Origin: CALKXV01 sp965228905
GTDB taxonomy: Bacteria > Pseudomonadota > Alphaproteobacteria > Rhodobacterales > Rhodobacteraceae
DNA length: 64,000 nucleotides
Direction: 5' to 3'
Assembly (NCBI GenBank): GCA_965228905.1
Contig: CBDDII010000003.1
Coordinates: 124,001 to 188,000, forward strand
Positions within the stretch are counted from its first letter, which is position 1; each line of letters opens with the position of its first letter. This document shows positions 25,932 to 34,620 of the stretch, piece by piece. Both the position numbers and the translations under genes were made by a program. Under the pieces are notes generated by a model that was not told the origin of the DNA, did no database searches, and saw nothing but the letters and a program-made list of their open reading frames with translations.

Positions 25932-26618
25932 CTAACGCAGATACCGCGCCAAAGCCTCATGGGGCGCCGAGAACAGCGCATCGGTCTCGACCGGCGCATG
26001 GACCCGGCCATCCTCGACAAAGATCACGTCCCTGGCGAACCCCTTGGCATCCTCGGGATCGTGGGTGACCATCAGGATCGTCCTGTCCCCCAGCAGTCCG
26101 GTCACCAGCCCCAGCATCTCGGCCCTCAGCGCAGGACCAAGCGCGGAGAACGCCTCGTCCATCAGCACCACTTCGCGATCCGTCAAAAGAACACGCGCCA
26201 GCGCCGCCCGGCTTTGCTGCCCGCCTGACAATTCGCCCGGCCGCCGCGCCTCCATCCCCGCCAGACCCACCTGCTCCAAGGCTTCCGAGGCCCGCCGCAA
26301 TACCTCTGCCGAAACCCGCACCCGTGGCGAAGCGCCAAGTGCGACATTGGTCAGAACGTCCAGATGGGGAAAAAGGTTGTTGTCCTGAAACAGAACCGCC
26401 ACGGGCCGCTCTCCCGGCGACAGGGGCGCAAGGTTCGCACCGTTCCACAACACGCGCCCCGCATCCGGCAGATCGAACCCGCCGACCAGTGACAACAGCG
26501 TCGATTTCCCCCCGCCCGACGGCCCGATCACAGCCGTGATCCCCGGCCCGTCGACCGCGCAATCCGCCTCCAGCCGGAAACCACCCCGCTCCAGCGAAAC
26601 CCCTTCAAACGTCAGCAC
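25932..26618 (-). CDS. thiQ: Thiamine ABC transporter, ATP-binding protein
   Basis: ABC ATPase of 228 residues. Walker A GPSGGGKST, Q-loop with FQDNNLFPHL, signature LSGGQQSRAALAR, Walker B VLMDEAFSAL (Asp-Glu) and the switch His of THDPEDA. I chose a GTG at 26618 that overlaps the thiP stop; a TTG 18 bases upstream is also possible. Third gene of thiB-thiP-thiQ. Confidence 0.92.
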   Translation of the reverse strand: MLTFEGVSLERGGFRLEADCAVDGPGITAVIGPSGGGKSTLLSLVGGFDLPDAGRVLWNGANLAPLSPGERPVAVLFQDNNLFPHLDVLTNVALGASPRVRVSAEVLRRASEALEQVGLAGMEARRPGELSGGQQSRAALARVLLTDREVVLMDEAFSALGPALRAEMLGLVTGLLGDRTILMVTHDPEDAKGFARDVIFVEDGRVHAPVETDALFSAPHEALARYLR

Positions 26619-28170
26619 GCCGCGCCCCCCGATCAAACACCCAGAACAGGGCGAAACTCATCGCCAGCAACAATACCGCCGCACCGCTGGCCTGTTCCGT
26701 CCGGTACGATCCCATCAGCCGGTACACCTGCAAGGGCAAGGTCGCGCCATCCGGGTCGGCAAAAAGCGCGATCACCCCAAGATCGCCCATCGACAGGGCC
26801 GCCGCCAACCCGGCGGAAAACCCCAGGGGGCGCACCAGCCGTGGCAGGAACACCAGCCGCAACCGCGCCCAGCCGCTCAGCCCCAGGCTGTCGGCCAACC
26901 TGCCGTAATCCGCCGCGACCGTCCGGCAGGCGGGCACCAGCGCCCTCAGCGCGAAAGGCAGCGACATCACCGCATTGACCAGCACCGTCACCGGCAGGGC
27001 CAGCCGCTCGGGGTTGGCAAATGGAAAGATCATCACGAACACCCCGGTTCCGATCACCAGGGGCGATGCGGCCACCGCCGTCAGCCCCGCCGTTTCGATC
27101 CAGCTTCCCCGGCGCCTCAGTCGCACCACCGCAAGCGCCATCGAAAGTGCCAGCACCACGACCACCACGGTCGAACTCAAGGCCACCACCACCGACCGCA
27201 ACGCCGAGGTCCAGACAACCCCCGGCAGGTTCAAAAGCTCCGGCGCGCCACGCCAGACCAGCGCCAGGATCGGCAACAAAAGGAACAGCGCCGCCAAGGC
27301 AATCAAAACCCCGTCCACCACCGGCAACCATCCGGCCCGGCCATCCCAGCGCATCACCCGGCGGTCCATCCCCGGATCGAACCCGGCCTGCCGCACAAAC
27401 CGGTATGCCAGCAGGGCCAGAACCACGGTCATCCCCAGTTGCACCAGCGACAGGAACGCCGCCCGGCTCAGATCGAACTCGAACCGCACCGCCTGATAGA
27501 TCGCCAGTTCCACCGTCGTCGCCTTCGGCCCGCCGCCCAGGGTCAGGGCCACGGCGAAACTCGTCGTGCACAACACGAAAATCACCAGCGCCGCGCCGGG
27601 CAGCACCTGCCGCAGCATGGGCCGCTCAAGATGCCGGTTCACCGCCACCGCATCCATCCCAAGACTCGCCGCCAGCCGATAGCGTTCCGCCGGAATCTCC
27701 TGCCAGCCCTGCAAGATCAACCGCACCGCCAATGGCAGGTTGAAAAACACATGGGCCAGAACCACGCCGTGCAGCCCAAAGATCGAGATCTCGGGCAGGC
27801 CCAGCGCGCCCAGGCCCCAGTTCACCAGCCCGCCGCGCCCAAACACCGCCAACAGCCCAAAGATCGCCACGATCACCGGCAACAGGAACGGCGCCCCCAA
27901 AAGGGTCACCAGCACACCGCGCCCGAAGAACCGCTGCCGCGCCAGCGCGCGCGCCACCGGCACCGCAAGCGAAACGCTGAACAGCGCCGACAGGAACGCC
28001 TGCCAAAGCGTGAACCGCACCGCCGCCCAATCCGCGGCAGACAACCCCTTGCCCGGCTCCGCCACGAACAGGATCGCCGAGGTCGTGGAAAGGATAAGCA
28101 CCGGTATCGCAGCCGCAGCCACGATACCGGCCCAGGCAAAAGCCCCTATCGGCTGAGCGCGTTCAGCCAT
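26605..28170 (-). CDS. thiP: Thiamine ABC transporter, permease
   Basis: Inner-membrane permease of 521 residues with about 12 hydrophobic helices in two homologous halves, as in ThiP. Each half carries an EAA-type loop: ...AERYRLAASLGMDAVAVNRHLERPML... and ...AADYGRLADSLGLSGWARLRLVFLP.... Its start overlaps the thiB stop by 25 bases. High Leu/Ala/Val content and strand-symmetric GC produce long false frames on the other strand. Confidence 0.94.
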   Translation of the reverse strand: MAERAQPIGAFAWAGIVAAAAIPVLILSTTSAILFVAEPGKGLSAADWAAVRFTLWQAFLSALFSVSLAVPVARALARQRFFGRGVLVTLLGAPFLLPVIVAIFGLLAVFGRGGLVNWGLGALGLPEISIFGLHGVVLAHVFFNLPLAVRLILQGWQEIPAERYRLAASLGMDAVAVNRHLERPMLRQVLPGAALVIFVLCTTSFAVALTLGGGPKATTVELAIYQAVRFEFDLSRAAFLSLVQLGMTVVLALLAYRFVRQAGFDPGMDRRVMRWDGRAGWLPVVDGVLIALAALFLLLPILALVWRGAPELLNLPGVVWTSALRSVVVALSSTVVVVVLALSMALAVVRLRRRGSWIETAGLTAVAASPLVIGTGVFVMIFPFANPERLALPVTVLVNAVMSLPFALRALVPACRTVAADYGRLADSLGLSGWARLRLVFLPRLVRPLGFSAGLAAALSMGDLGVIALFADPDGATLPLQVYRLMGSYRTEQASGAAVLLLAMSFALFWVFDRGARRADV

Positions 28171-29132
28171 TCTTCCAGCGCCTCACCCCTCAGGGCCTGC
28201 GCCTCTTCCGGCGACAGCAACAGCGCCTTTCCCGGCTGGATCAGGGTCTCGAACCCATCCGGCAACCCCGCCTCGGGCACAGCCGCCGGATACATCCAGT
28301 TCGTCGTCGGAATGATCGTCTGGAACGCGTCGCCGACCATGAAGGCCAGGAATTGATCCGCCAGTTCCTGCTGATCGCTCGCCGCCAGCTTCCCGGCCAC
28401 CTCGACCTGCATGTAATGACCTTCGTCAAAACCCGCCGCCGTTTTCGAGGCGTCGTCTTCCGCGATCAGGTGATAGGCGGGCGAGGTCGTATAGGACAAC
28501 ACCATGTCCGCCTCGCCTTCCAGGAACATGCCATAGGCCTCCGACCAGCCCGGCGTCACCGTGACCACGTTGTCGGCCAATGCCTCCCAGACCGCGCCAG
28601 CCTCATCGCCATAAGCTGCCTTCACCCACATCAGCAACCCAAGACCAGGGGTCGACGACCTCGGGTCCTGAATGACCACCTTCACATCGCTTGCCCCAAG
28701 CTCCGTCAGGCTCGACGGCACATCGCCCATGTCTGCCTCATGGACAAAGGCGAAATATCCCCAGTCATAGGGCAGAAACACATCGTCCGACCAGTCCACC
28801 GGCAAGTCCAGGTCTGCCGTCACACCATGCGGCGCGAACAGCCCCGTCGCTTCGGCCTCTGCCGTCAGGTTCGTATCAAGACCCAGGACCACATCCGCCT
28901 CGCTCCGCGCCCCTTCCAGCTTCAGTCGCGCCAGAAGGGCGGCACCGTCACCGGCGCCCACGAAATTCAGATCACAGCCGCAAACCTCCTCGAACGCCGC
29001 CTCCACCTGCGGGCCGGGGCCCCAGTCGGACACGAAACTGTCATAGGTCATCACGGTCAGCACGGGCTTGTCTTCGGCAAAGGCAGCACCCGCTGCCAGC
29101 AAAAGGCCCACGCAAAGAAGGGATTTTCTCAT
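28146..29132 (-). CDS. thiB: Thiamine ABC transporter, periplasmic binding protein
   Basis: Secreted solute-binding protein of 328 residues for thiamine or its phosphates. Signal peptide of about 19 residues ending AFA|ED. The mature N-terminus LTVMTYDSFVSDWGPGPQVEAAFEE and the ...YDWGYFAFV... and ...TNWMYPA... segments are ThiB signatures. The ATG at 29132 has GGAGAG a few bases upstream, and a TPP riboswitch ends 44 bases before the start codon. Confidence 0.95.
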   Translation of the reverse strand: MRKSLLCVGLLLAAGAAFAEDKPVLTVMTYDSFVSDWGPGPQVEAAFEEVCGCDLNFVGAGDGAALLARLKLEGARSEADVVLGLDTNLTAEAEATGLFAPHGVTADLDLPVDWSDDVFLPYDWGYFAFVHEADMGDVPSSLTELGASDVKVVIQDPRSSTPGLGLLMWVKAAYGDEAGAVWEALADNVVTVTPGWSEAYGMFLEGEADMVLSYTTSPAYHLIAEDDASKTAAGFDEGHYMQVEVAGKLAASDQQELADQFLAFMVGDAFQTIIPTTNWMYPAAVPEAGLPDGFETLIQPGKALLLSPEEAQALRGEALEEWLNALSR

Positions 29133-29176
29133 CACTCTCTCCTTGGCACGGACGGAAAAAAGGATGAGAGCATCAC

Positions 29177-29260
29177 AACCTTCCCTCCGCCGGTGTTATC
29201 CGGTTCAGGTTCAACGGGTTCGCATCACGCATCTCAGCCAAGAAAGGCACCCCGAGGTAC
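29177..29260 (-). promoter_or_regulatory. TPP (thiamine pyrophosphate) riboswitch
   Basis: Reading leftward, the leader of thiB contains the THI-box core in the right order and spacing: GGGGTGCC, GGCTGAGATG, ACCC, GAACCTGA, a CCGG-ataaca-CCGG hairpin and GAGGGAA. The ends pair as P1 (ACCT with AGGT). Known from many thi genes, it senses TPP and shuts thiBPQ down when thiamine is plentiful. A T6 run (29156-29161) follows a short GATG-CTCT-CATC hairpin, so control by transcription termination is possible; masking of the ribosome site is the alternative. Confidence 0.93.
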
Positions 29261-29465
29261 TCCCTTATCTACAGCCCCCCAAAACCCTCTGCAAGCACCC
29301 TCCATTGACCCTGAAAATATCCCGGGGGGGGTGTCCATTGATGCGCCATTGGTTCAAGCACAATGGACGACGGGCAGAGCCCCCAGAGGGTCGCCGCCAA
29401 CGGCGGCGAAGCCTTCCCCTCCGTTCAGAGAGACGCTAAGGGACAGGTAAGAAGGAGCCCGACAC

Positions 29466-30566
29466 ATGAGCCTCAACACCTACGGACACCTCTTCCGGGT
29501 CACCACCTGGGGCGAAAGCCACGGACCGGCGCTTGGCGCCACCGTCGATGGCTGCCCCCCCGGCGTCGCCATAACCGAGGCCGATCTGCAAACCTGGCTC
29601 GACAAAAGAAAACCCGGCCAGAACAAGTTCACCACCCAAAGACGCGAAGCCGACGCGGTGGAAATCCTCTCCGGCACCTTCGAAGGCGTGACCACCGGCA
29701 CGCCGATCCAACTGATGATCCGCAACACCGACCAGCGGTCGAAAGACTACGGCGACATCGCCGAGAAATTCCGCCCCGGTCACGCCGACATCACCTATTG
29801 GCAGAAATACGGTATCCGAGACTATCGCGGCGGCGGCCGCTCTTCGGCCCGCGAAACCGCCGCCCGTGTGGCCGCCGGTGGTGTGGCGCGTGCCGCGCTC
29901 GCCCATATCGCCCCCGAGGTACAGATCATCGGCTACATGGTCGCCATGGGCACCCATGACATCGACCGCGCCAACTTCGACTGGAACCAGATCGACCAGA
30001 ATCCTTTCTGGACCCCCGACGCCATGGCCGCCACCGAATGGGAAGGCTACCTCGACGGCTTGCGCAAATCCGGCTCATCCGTCGGCGCTCTAATCGAAGT
30101 CACCGTCAGAAACTGCCCCCCCGGCCTTGGTGCCCCCGTCTATGGCAAACTAGACACTGACCTTGCCGCCGCCATGATGTCGATCAACGCCGTCAAGGGC
30201 GTCGAAATCGGCGAAGGCATGGCAGCAGCGCGCCTCACGGGTGAGGCGAATGCCGACGAGATCACCATGGGCGAAAACGGCCCCGAGTTCTCATCGAACC
30301 ACGCCGGCGGCATCCTGGGCGGCATCTCCACCGGCCAGGACATCGTGGTGCGTTTCTCGGTCAAACCCACGTCGTCAATCCTGACGCCCCGCAAGACGAT
30401 CACCAAGTCCGGCGAAGAAACCCAGATCGTCACCAAGGGCCGCCACGACCCCTGCGTCGGCATCCGCGCCGTCCCGGTGGCCGAAGCGATGGCAGCCGCC
30501 GTCGTGCTCGACCACATCCTTCTCGACCGCGCCCAGACCGGCGGCACCCGAGGCCCCATCGGCTGA
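29466..30566 (+). CDS. aroC: Chorismate synthase
   Basis: Last enzyme of the shikimate pathway, FMNH2-dependent, 366 residues. Family signatures are all present: GESHGPALG near the N-terminus, RPGHADITYWQKYG-IRDYRGGGRSSARET in the middle, and RHDPCVGIRAVPVAEAM near the end. GGAG upstream of the ATG at proper spacing. The next gene overlaps its stop (TGATG). Confidence 0.97.
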   Translation: MSLNTYGHLFRVTTWGESHGPALGATVDGCPPGVAITEADLQTWLDKRKPGQNKFTTQRREADAVEILSGTFEGVTTGTPIQLMIRNTDQRSKDYGDIAEKFRPGHADITYWQKYGIRDYRGGGRSSARETAARVAAGGVARAALAHIAPEVQIIGYMVAMGTHDIDRANFDWNQIDQNPFWTPDAMAATEWEGYLDGLRKSGSSVGALIEVTVRNCPPGLGAPVYGKLDTDLAAAMMSINAVKGVEIGEGMAAARLTGEANADEITMGENGPEFSSNHAGGILGGISTGQDIVVRFSVKPTSSILTPRKTITKSGEETQIVTKGRHDPCVGIRAVPVAEAMAAAVVLDHILLDRAQTGGTRGPIG

Positions 30567-31018
30567 TGGCCGACCACTTCCTCGCCCTCATCCCCGCCGA
30601 CCCAGCGGCGGGCCTGCCTGACACCGCCCCCGCCCTTCGCGACGCGCTTGCAGACCTGTTGAACACGACCGAGGCGCGGGTGAAGGACTACGGCAAGCTC
30701 CAGTTCATCGACTGCGGCGAAAACGCCCGCACCATCCGCTGCCCCGCCTGCGACGCGGGCATCAGCGATGACCAATGGCACGCCTGGATGGACGGAGACT
30801 GGCACGGGGCCGAGGGCTTCCACCTCCACCGCCACGTCACCCCCTGCTGCGGCCATGAAACCAACCTCAACGCGCTCACCTACGACGCACCGCAAGGCTT
30901 CGCCCACTGGTTCGTTGCCGCACGCATCACCGAACCCCGACGGCTCTCGACGGATCACCTGACCCGCCTCAGCGAAACCGCCGGACTCCCGCTCAGGGCC
31001 ATCCTGCAAAGTTACTAG
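30566..31018 (+). CDS. Putative zinc-ribbon protein of unknown function, coupled to aroC
   Basis: A 150-residue soluble protein I do not recognise as a named family. It has a CPAC pair at residues 59-62 and a CCGH at 94-97, with His at 87 and 90, which together could bind zinc. Two Trp-rich turns (WHAWMDGDWHGAEGFHLH) stand between the pairs. The start shares bases with the aroC stop, so it is translated from the same message; a functional link to shikimate metabolism is inferred from position only. Confidence 0.75.
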   Translation: MADHFLALIPADPAAGLPDTAPALRDALADLLNTTEARVKDYGKLQFIDCGENARTIRCPACDAGISDDQWHAWMDGDWHGAEGFHLHRHVTPCCGHETNLNALTYDAPQGFAHWFVAARITEPRRLSTDHLTRLSETAGLPLRAILQSY

Positions 31019-31029
31019 AGCGATGGCGA

Positions 31030-31112
31030 GGAAATCGGCAACGATTTCCGGCTCGGACATCGCGGCAAATCAAAAAGTCAGAGCGCTGTCCTTGATTCAG
31101 AAATCATGGACC
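31030..31112. repeat. Two hairpins in a convergent intergenic region
   Basis: Hairpin 1 (31030-31049): GGAAATCG-gcaa-CGATTTCC, perfect 8-base stem. Hairpin 2 (31089-31112): GTCC-t-TGATT, 4-base loop, AATCA-t-GGAC, 9 pairs with one T/T mismatch. They lie between the converging zinc-ribbon and Rrf2 genes. No T tract follows on either strand, so they may be intergenic repeat units rather than plain terminators. Confidence 0.6.
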
Positions 31113-31153
31113 GTACTTCAGGGCCGGGCATTCTCGCCCCGCCGAAAAGCCAC

Positions 31154-31564
31154 CTAACCCACCGTCTTCCGTATCTCGAAAATCGTGGTCTGCCCCAGCT
31201 TTCGCACCAGCGACGCCTCGGCCTCCACCATCGCTTGCGTCACCCGGTCGTGGAAGGCATGTGCCACAGAACAACTGTGCGGACCCGCCTCTTCCGCCGA
31301 GCCGATCAGGCTTTCGTCAAGCGCCAGGTAAACATCCGCCAGCGTGATCTCCTGCGGTGGCCTGGCCAGACGCCAGCCACCCGCATGGCCACCTTCGGAA
31401 ATCAGCAACCCCGCCTTGCGCAGACTGCCAAGCACCCGGCGCACCACCACCGGATTGGTGCCAGCATGTTCGGCAATATCCGCCGACTTCCGCATCCGCG
31501 CGGGATCCCCCGCCATATGGCCAAGGGTATGAAGCGCAAGGGCAAGACGACTGTTCCGTTTCAC
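31154..31564 (-). CDS. Rrf2-family transcriptional regulator
   Basis: A 136-residue winged-helix regulator. The N-terminal HTH contains ...MRKSADIAEHAGTNPVVVRRVLGSLRKAGLL, the wing GGHAGGWRLARPPQEITLADVY. Iron-sulfur Rrf2 proteins (IscR, NsrR) have three Cys in a row of spacing CX5CX7C; here only one Cys (in HSCSVAHAF) is seen, so this is a cluster-free or differently sensing subtype, like YwnA. GTG start at 31564 with GGGAGAG upstream. Divergent from the zinc GTPase gene; the two operator-like repeats lie between them. Confidence 0.88.
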   Translation of the reverse strand: MKRNSRLALALHTLGHMAGDPARMRKSADIAEHAGTNPVVVRRVLGSLRKAGLLISEGGHAGGWRLARPPQEITLADVYLALDESLIGSAEEAGPHSCSVAHAFHDRVTQAMVEAEASLVRKLGQTTIFEIRKTVG

Positions 31565-31590
31565 AAGGCTCTCCCGGTATCTTCACTTCC

Positions 31591-31633
31591 GTAACAAACT
31601 TGGTTGCACAAGTCAGGTAACTTCTATAGTTAC
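31591..31633. promoter_or_regulatory. Twin operator-like repeats between Rrf2 gene and CobW gene
   Basis: Two inverted repeats with identical geometry: GTAAC-N7-GTTGC (31591-31607) and GTAAC-N7-GTTAC (31617-31633), 26 bases between centres. A possible rightward promoter with TTGCAC (31604-31609) and TATAGT (31625-31630) overlaps the second one, so a bound protein could block it. Likely site of the adjacent Rrf2 protein, though a zinc regulator is also conceivable because the target is a zinc GTPase. Confidence 0.6.
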
Positions 31634-31664
31634 ACGACTTACACCATCGTCGCGGAGTTCCCCT

Positions 31665-32876
31665 ATGACGCAAGACCGCCTTCCCGTCACTGTTCTTGCC
31701 GGCTTCCTCGGCGCCGGGAAAACCACCCTCCTCAACCGCATTCTGAACAACCGCGAAGGCCGCCGCGTCGCGGTGATCGTCAACGACATGTCCGAGGTGA
31801 ACATCGACGCTGATCTGGTCCGCGCCGACACCGAATTGTCCCGCACCGACGAAACCCTGGTCGAAATGTCCAACGGCTGCATCTGCTGCACCCTGCGCGA
31901 CGATCTTCTGGACGAGGTCCGCCGCCTCGCTGCCGAGCAGCGCTTTGACTACCTCCTGATCGAATCCACCGGCATTTCCGAACCGCTCCCCGTCGCCGCC
32001 ACCTTCGATTTCCGCGACGAATTCGGCAACAGCCTCTCGGATGTCTCCCGCCTCGATACGATGGTCACGGTGGTCGATGCGGTGAACCTGTTGAACGACT
32101 ACGCCTCCCACGACTTCCTGAAAGACCGTGGCGAAACTCTCGGCGACGCAGACGAACGCACCCTTGTCCACCTTTTGACCGACCAGATCGAATTTGCCGA
32201 CGTGGTGATCCTGAACAAGGTCACCGACGCCGGAGCCGAGCGGGTCGACGCCGCCCGCAAGATCATCCGCAGCCTGAACGCCGACGCCCGCATAATTGAA
32301 ACCAACCACGCGGATGTGCCAACCGACGCCATCCTCGACACCGGACTGTTCGACTTCGAAAAGGCCCACGAACACCCCATGTGGGCGAAAGAGCTGTATG
32401 GCTTTGCCGACCACACCCCCGAAACCGAAGAATACGGCGTCACCAGCTTTGTCTACCGGGCCCGCCAACCCTTTGTGCCCGAGAAGATCCTTGCCATCCT
32501 GAACGGCGACCTGCCCGGCGTGATCCGCGCCAAGGGGCATTTCTGGATCGCCACGCGCCCCGATTGGGTCGCCGAGTTTTCCCTTGCCGGATCGCTTTCT
32601 TCGGTCACCCCCCTTGGCACGTGGTGGGCCGCCGTTCCACAGGAACGCTGGCCCGATCACGAAAGCGCTCGCGCCTACATGAATGCCCATTGGCAGGAAC
32701 CCTGGGGCGACCGGCGGCAGGAAATCGTCTTTATCGGCGCAGGCATCGACTGGCCCGCCCTGAAGGCCCGGCTGGACGCCGCCCTTCTGCCAGCCCTCGT
32801 CGCCCCCGGCCCCGACGCCCTGCCCGACCTGCCCGATCCCTTCCCGGCCTGGCGCCGGGTCGAGGCTGCGGCATGA
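31665..32876 (+). CDS. CobW/ZigA-type zinc-handling GTPase
   Basis: G3E-family P-loop GTPase of 403 residues. Walker A GFLGAGKT (13-20), metal-binding CICC (72-75), LIESTGISEP, NKVT for base recognition, and a C-terminal CobW domain with ...RAKGHFWIATRP.... Such proteins deliver zinc (ZigA/ZNG1 type) to client enzymes or work in cobalamin synthesis; the length and C-terminal form fit the ZigA group. First gene of a rightward unit with the methyltransferase and the small DUF6525-like gene. Confidence 0.88.
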   Translation: MTQDRLPVTVLAGFLGAGKTTLLNRILNNREGRRVAVIVNDMSEVNIDADLVRADTELSRTDETLVEMSNGCICCTLRDDLLDEVRRLAAEQRFDYLLIESTGISEPLPVAATFDFRDEFGNSLSDVSRLDTMVTVVDAVNLLNDYASHDFLKDRGETLGDADERTLVHLLTDQIEFADVVILNKVTDAGAERVDAARKIIRSLNADARIIETNHADVPTDAILDTGLFDFEKAHEHPMWAKELYGFADHTPETEEYGVTSFVYRARQPFVPEKILAILNGDLPGVIRAKGHFWIATRPDWVAEFSLAGSLSSVTPLGTWWAAVPQERWPDHESARAYMNAHWQEPWGDRRQEIVFIGAGIDWPALKARLDAALLPALVAPGPDALPDLPDPFPAWRRVEAAA

Positions 32877-33553
32877 CCGGGGTTGGCGCAAAACCTGAAA
32901 GCCCCAGGCTCCCCGCAGGGTTGGAAGGCAAATCGCCGAAAGATTTCTGGGAAGACCGCTTTGAGCGGGACAGCGGCGCAACCACCGGAAAACCGACCCA
33001 CACGCTTGAAACCCACGCAGCCGACCGCACGCCCGGCAAGGCGCTCGACCTTGGCTGCGCACGCGGCGACGATGTGGTCTGGCTGGCCAAACGCGGCTGG
33101 CAGGTGCTGGGCGTCGACATCGCCGAAGCCGCCCTGAACCACACCCGCGCGAACCTTGTGCGAAACGACCTGGAGTCTGCCGCACGCCTCGAACGCCATA
33201 ACCTGGATGAGACCTTCCCGGACGGCGATTTCGATCTGGTCACCGCCAGTTTCCTGCATTCGCCCTTCGCACTCGGCTGGTCACGCATCATCCGTCAGGC
33301 GGCCGCCGCGATCCGCCCCGGCGGCCTTCTGTTGACGGTGACGCACCAGCGCCTTGCCCCCTGGTCCTGGAACCCGACGGGCGAGGATCTGCCGGACGCC
33401 CGCACGCTCCTCGCCTCTCTCGGCCTCGACAGCACGGAATGGCGCGAGATTCAGGTCGGCGCGATTGACCGGATCGCCTCCGGCCCGGGCGGCCAGACCG
33501 CACCCGTCACCGATGCCGTCATCGCGCTTGAACGGCGGAACGATCCCGCCTGA
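32873..33553 (+). CDS. Class I SAM-dependent methyltransferase
   Basis: A 226-residue Rossmann-fold methyltransferase. N-terminal helix with FWEDRFE, SAM motif I ALDLGCARGDDVVWLAKRGWQVLGVD, and motif ...NLDETFPDGDFDLVTASFLHSP. The pattern resembles thiopurine/tellurite-type methyltransferases. The ATG overlaps the CobW stop (ATGA), and the stop overlaps the next gene, so the three are co-translated. Substrate unknown. Confidence 0.85.
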   Translation: MTGVGAKPESPRLPAGLEGKSPKDFWEDRFERDSGATTGKPTHTLETHAADRTPGKALDLGCARGDDVVWLAKRGWQVLGVDIAEAALNHTRANLVRNDLESAARLERHNLDETFPDGDFDLVTASFLHSPFALGWSRIIRQAAAAIRPGGLLLTVTHQRLAPWSWNPTGEDLPDARTLLASLGLDSTEWREIQVGAIDRIASGPGGQTAPVTDAVIALERRNDPA

Positions 33554-33831
33554 TGAACGGAAACCTTGGAAGCACCACCCTGAAGAGGCGCCGCAAAGGC
33601 ACCGATCCCATGCGCAGCTTCGACACCCTGCCCCCGGCCCTGCGCCAATGGCTGTCCAATGCCGCCCTGCCCTGGTCGCCGGCCTCCTGCCGCCGGATCT
33701 GGCAGCGCGCCCGCGCGAAAGGCGAAGGCACCGACACTATCCTCGCAAGGCTCGACCGGGCACAGGCCCGAACGCTTGCCCGAGACAAGGTTTCAAGAAT
33801 GGCGGACCGGGTGAACAGCCCGACCGTGTAA
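33553..33831 (+). CDS. DUF6525-like small basic protein
   Basis: A 92-residue, Arg-rich protein. The core ...TTLKRRRKGTDPMRSFDTLPPALRQWLSNAALPWSPASCRRIW... matches small proteins known to me from Rhodobacteraceae, annotated DUF6525; no function is known. Basic charge suggests nucleic-acid or ribosome contact. Starts on the last base of the methyltransferase stop. Confidence 0.7.
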   Translation: MNGNLGSTTLKRRRKGTDPMRSFDTLPPALRQWLSNAALPWSPASCRRIWQRARAKGEGTDTILARLDRAQARTLARDKVSRMADRVNSPTV

Positions 33832-33981
33832 AAAGGGCCACCCGCACCCATAGCACCCTGTGACCGACCAAGCCGGCCACTCCGGTTTGGCAGAATATTG
33901 GCGAGAAGACGCAGGTCGGGTTTGCGGACAAACTGAGCTTTCGCTACGTGTGAGCCAACGTCTGCTTTTCAACGAGCGCTG

Positions 33982-34620
33982 TTATTCCCGAGTGGCAAAA
34001 ACTTGGTCCGTGCGAACTTTTCCGCCTTTGGTTACAAATCCATCAGATTGGAAACGAACAAAATCTTCCAAGAATCCGTCCAGCAATTCCGAAAATTCCA
34101 CAGGTGTAAAATGAAATAGGTGGTGCTTTCGCTGCGTGTCGGATGCAATGAGCAAGCCATCTGGAAGATAGCCGCTGCCAACAACAACGGAGATCACTCT
34201 AGCATGGAGAATTCTGTCTGCTATCCACTTCGGAGACTGATGGTCCAGCGCCCTCCCTGTCAGATCGTAATTCCTAAAAATCTCACCTGCTGTGTTGCAA
34301 ATGAACGGCTCGCGCCATTGGCTGTCTGCTTTGCGAGGGATGCAATGAACATCAAGTTGACCGTCGCGGAAGCGATCCGTGACTAAACGACATTCCAACA
34401 AGCGCCGCATGCAAAGCGCCGCTACACCCGCTGCGCGCTCGATCATGTGAAGCGGATTGTGCTCGGTCTCAGCTTCATTCAAAATCTCTTCTAGATGTTG
34501 AGAAATGCGATCCCTTTGTTCCGCAAGCTCGTTCTTCCATGTGTAAGCCTGCCAATCAGAGCTGATAACAATGCCATGCTTCGTTACATCTTCAAGCTCT
34601 TCTTTGGCCTTACTACTCAT
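33982..34620 (-). CDS. Hypothetical protein in an AT-richer islet
   Basis: A 212-residue soluble protein I cannot assign. It begins with a long charged helix (SKAKEELEDVTKHG, then ELAEQRDRISQHLEEILNEAETEH) that may be coiled coil. The ATG at 34620 with GGAGAG just upstream is preferred over the GTG at 34638. GC content is visibly lower than in the neighbours and codon choice differs (more AAA, TTC/TTT, CAA), which suggests recent transfer. No mobility gene is adjacent. Confidence 0.7.
   Translation of the reverse strand: MSSKAKEELEDVTKHGIVISSDWQAYTWKNELAEQRDRISQHLEEILNEAETEHNPLHMIERAAGVAALCMRRLLECRLVTDRFRDGQLDVHCIPRKADSQWREPFICNTAGEIFRNYDLTGRALDHQSPKWIADRILHARVISVVVGSGYLPDGLLIASDTQRKHHLFHFTPVEFSELLDGFLEDFVRFQSDGFVTKGGKVRTDQVFATRE

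Noticed and set aside
26536..28356. Plus-strand open frame of 606 codons opposite thiP
   Set aside because: Pro/Arg/His/Gln-rich text typical of an antisense shadow of a membrane protein gene.
31317..33185. Minus-strand open frame of 622 codons opposite the CobW and methyltransferase genes
   Set aside because: Shadow of real genes with clear motifs on the other strand; no ribosome site or family match.
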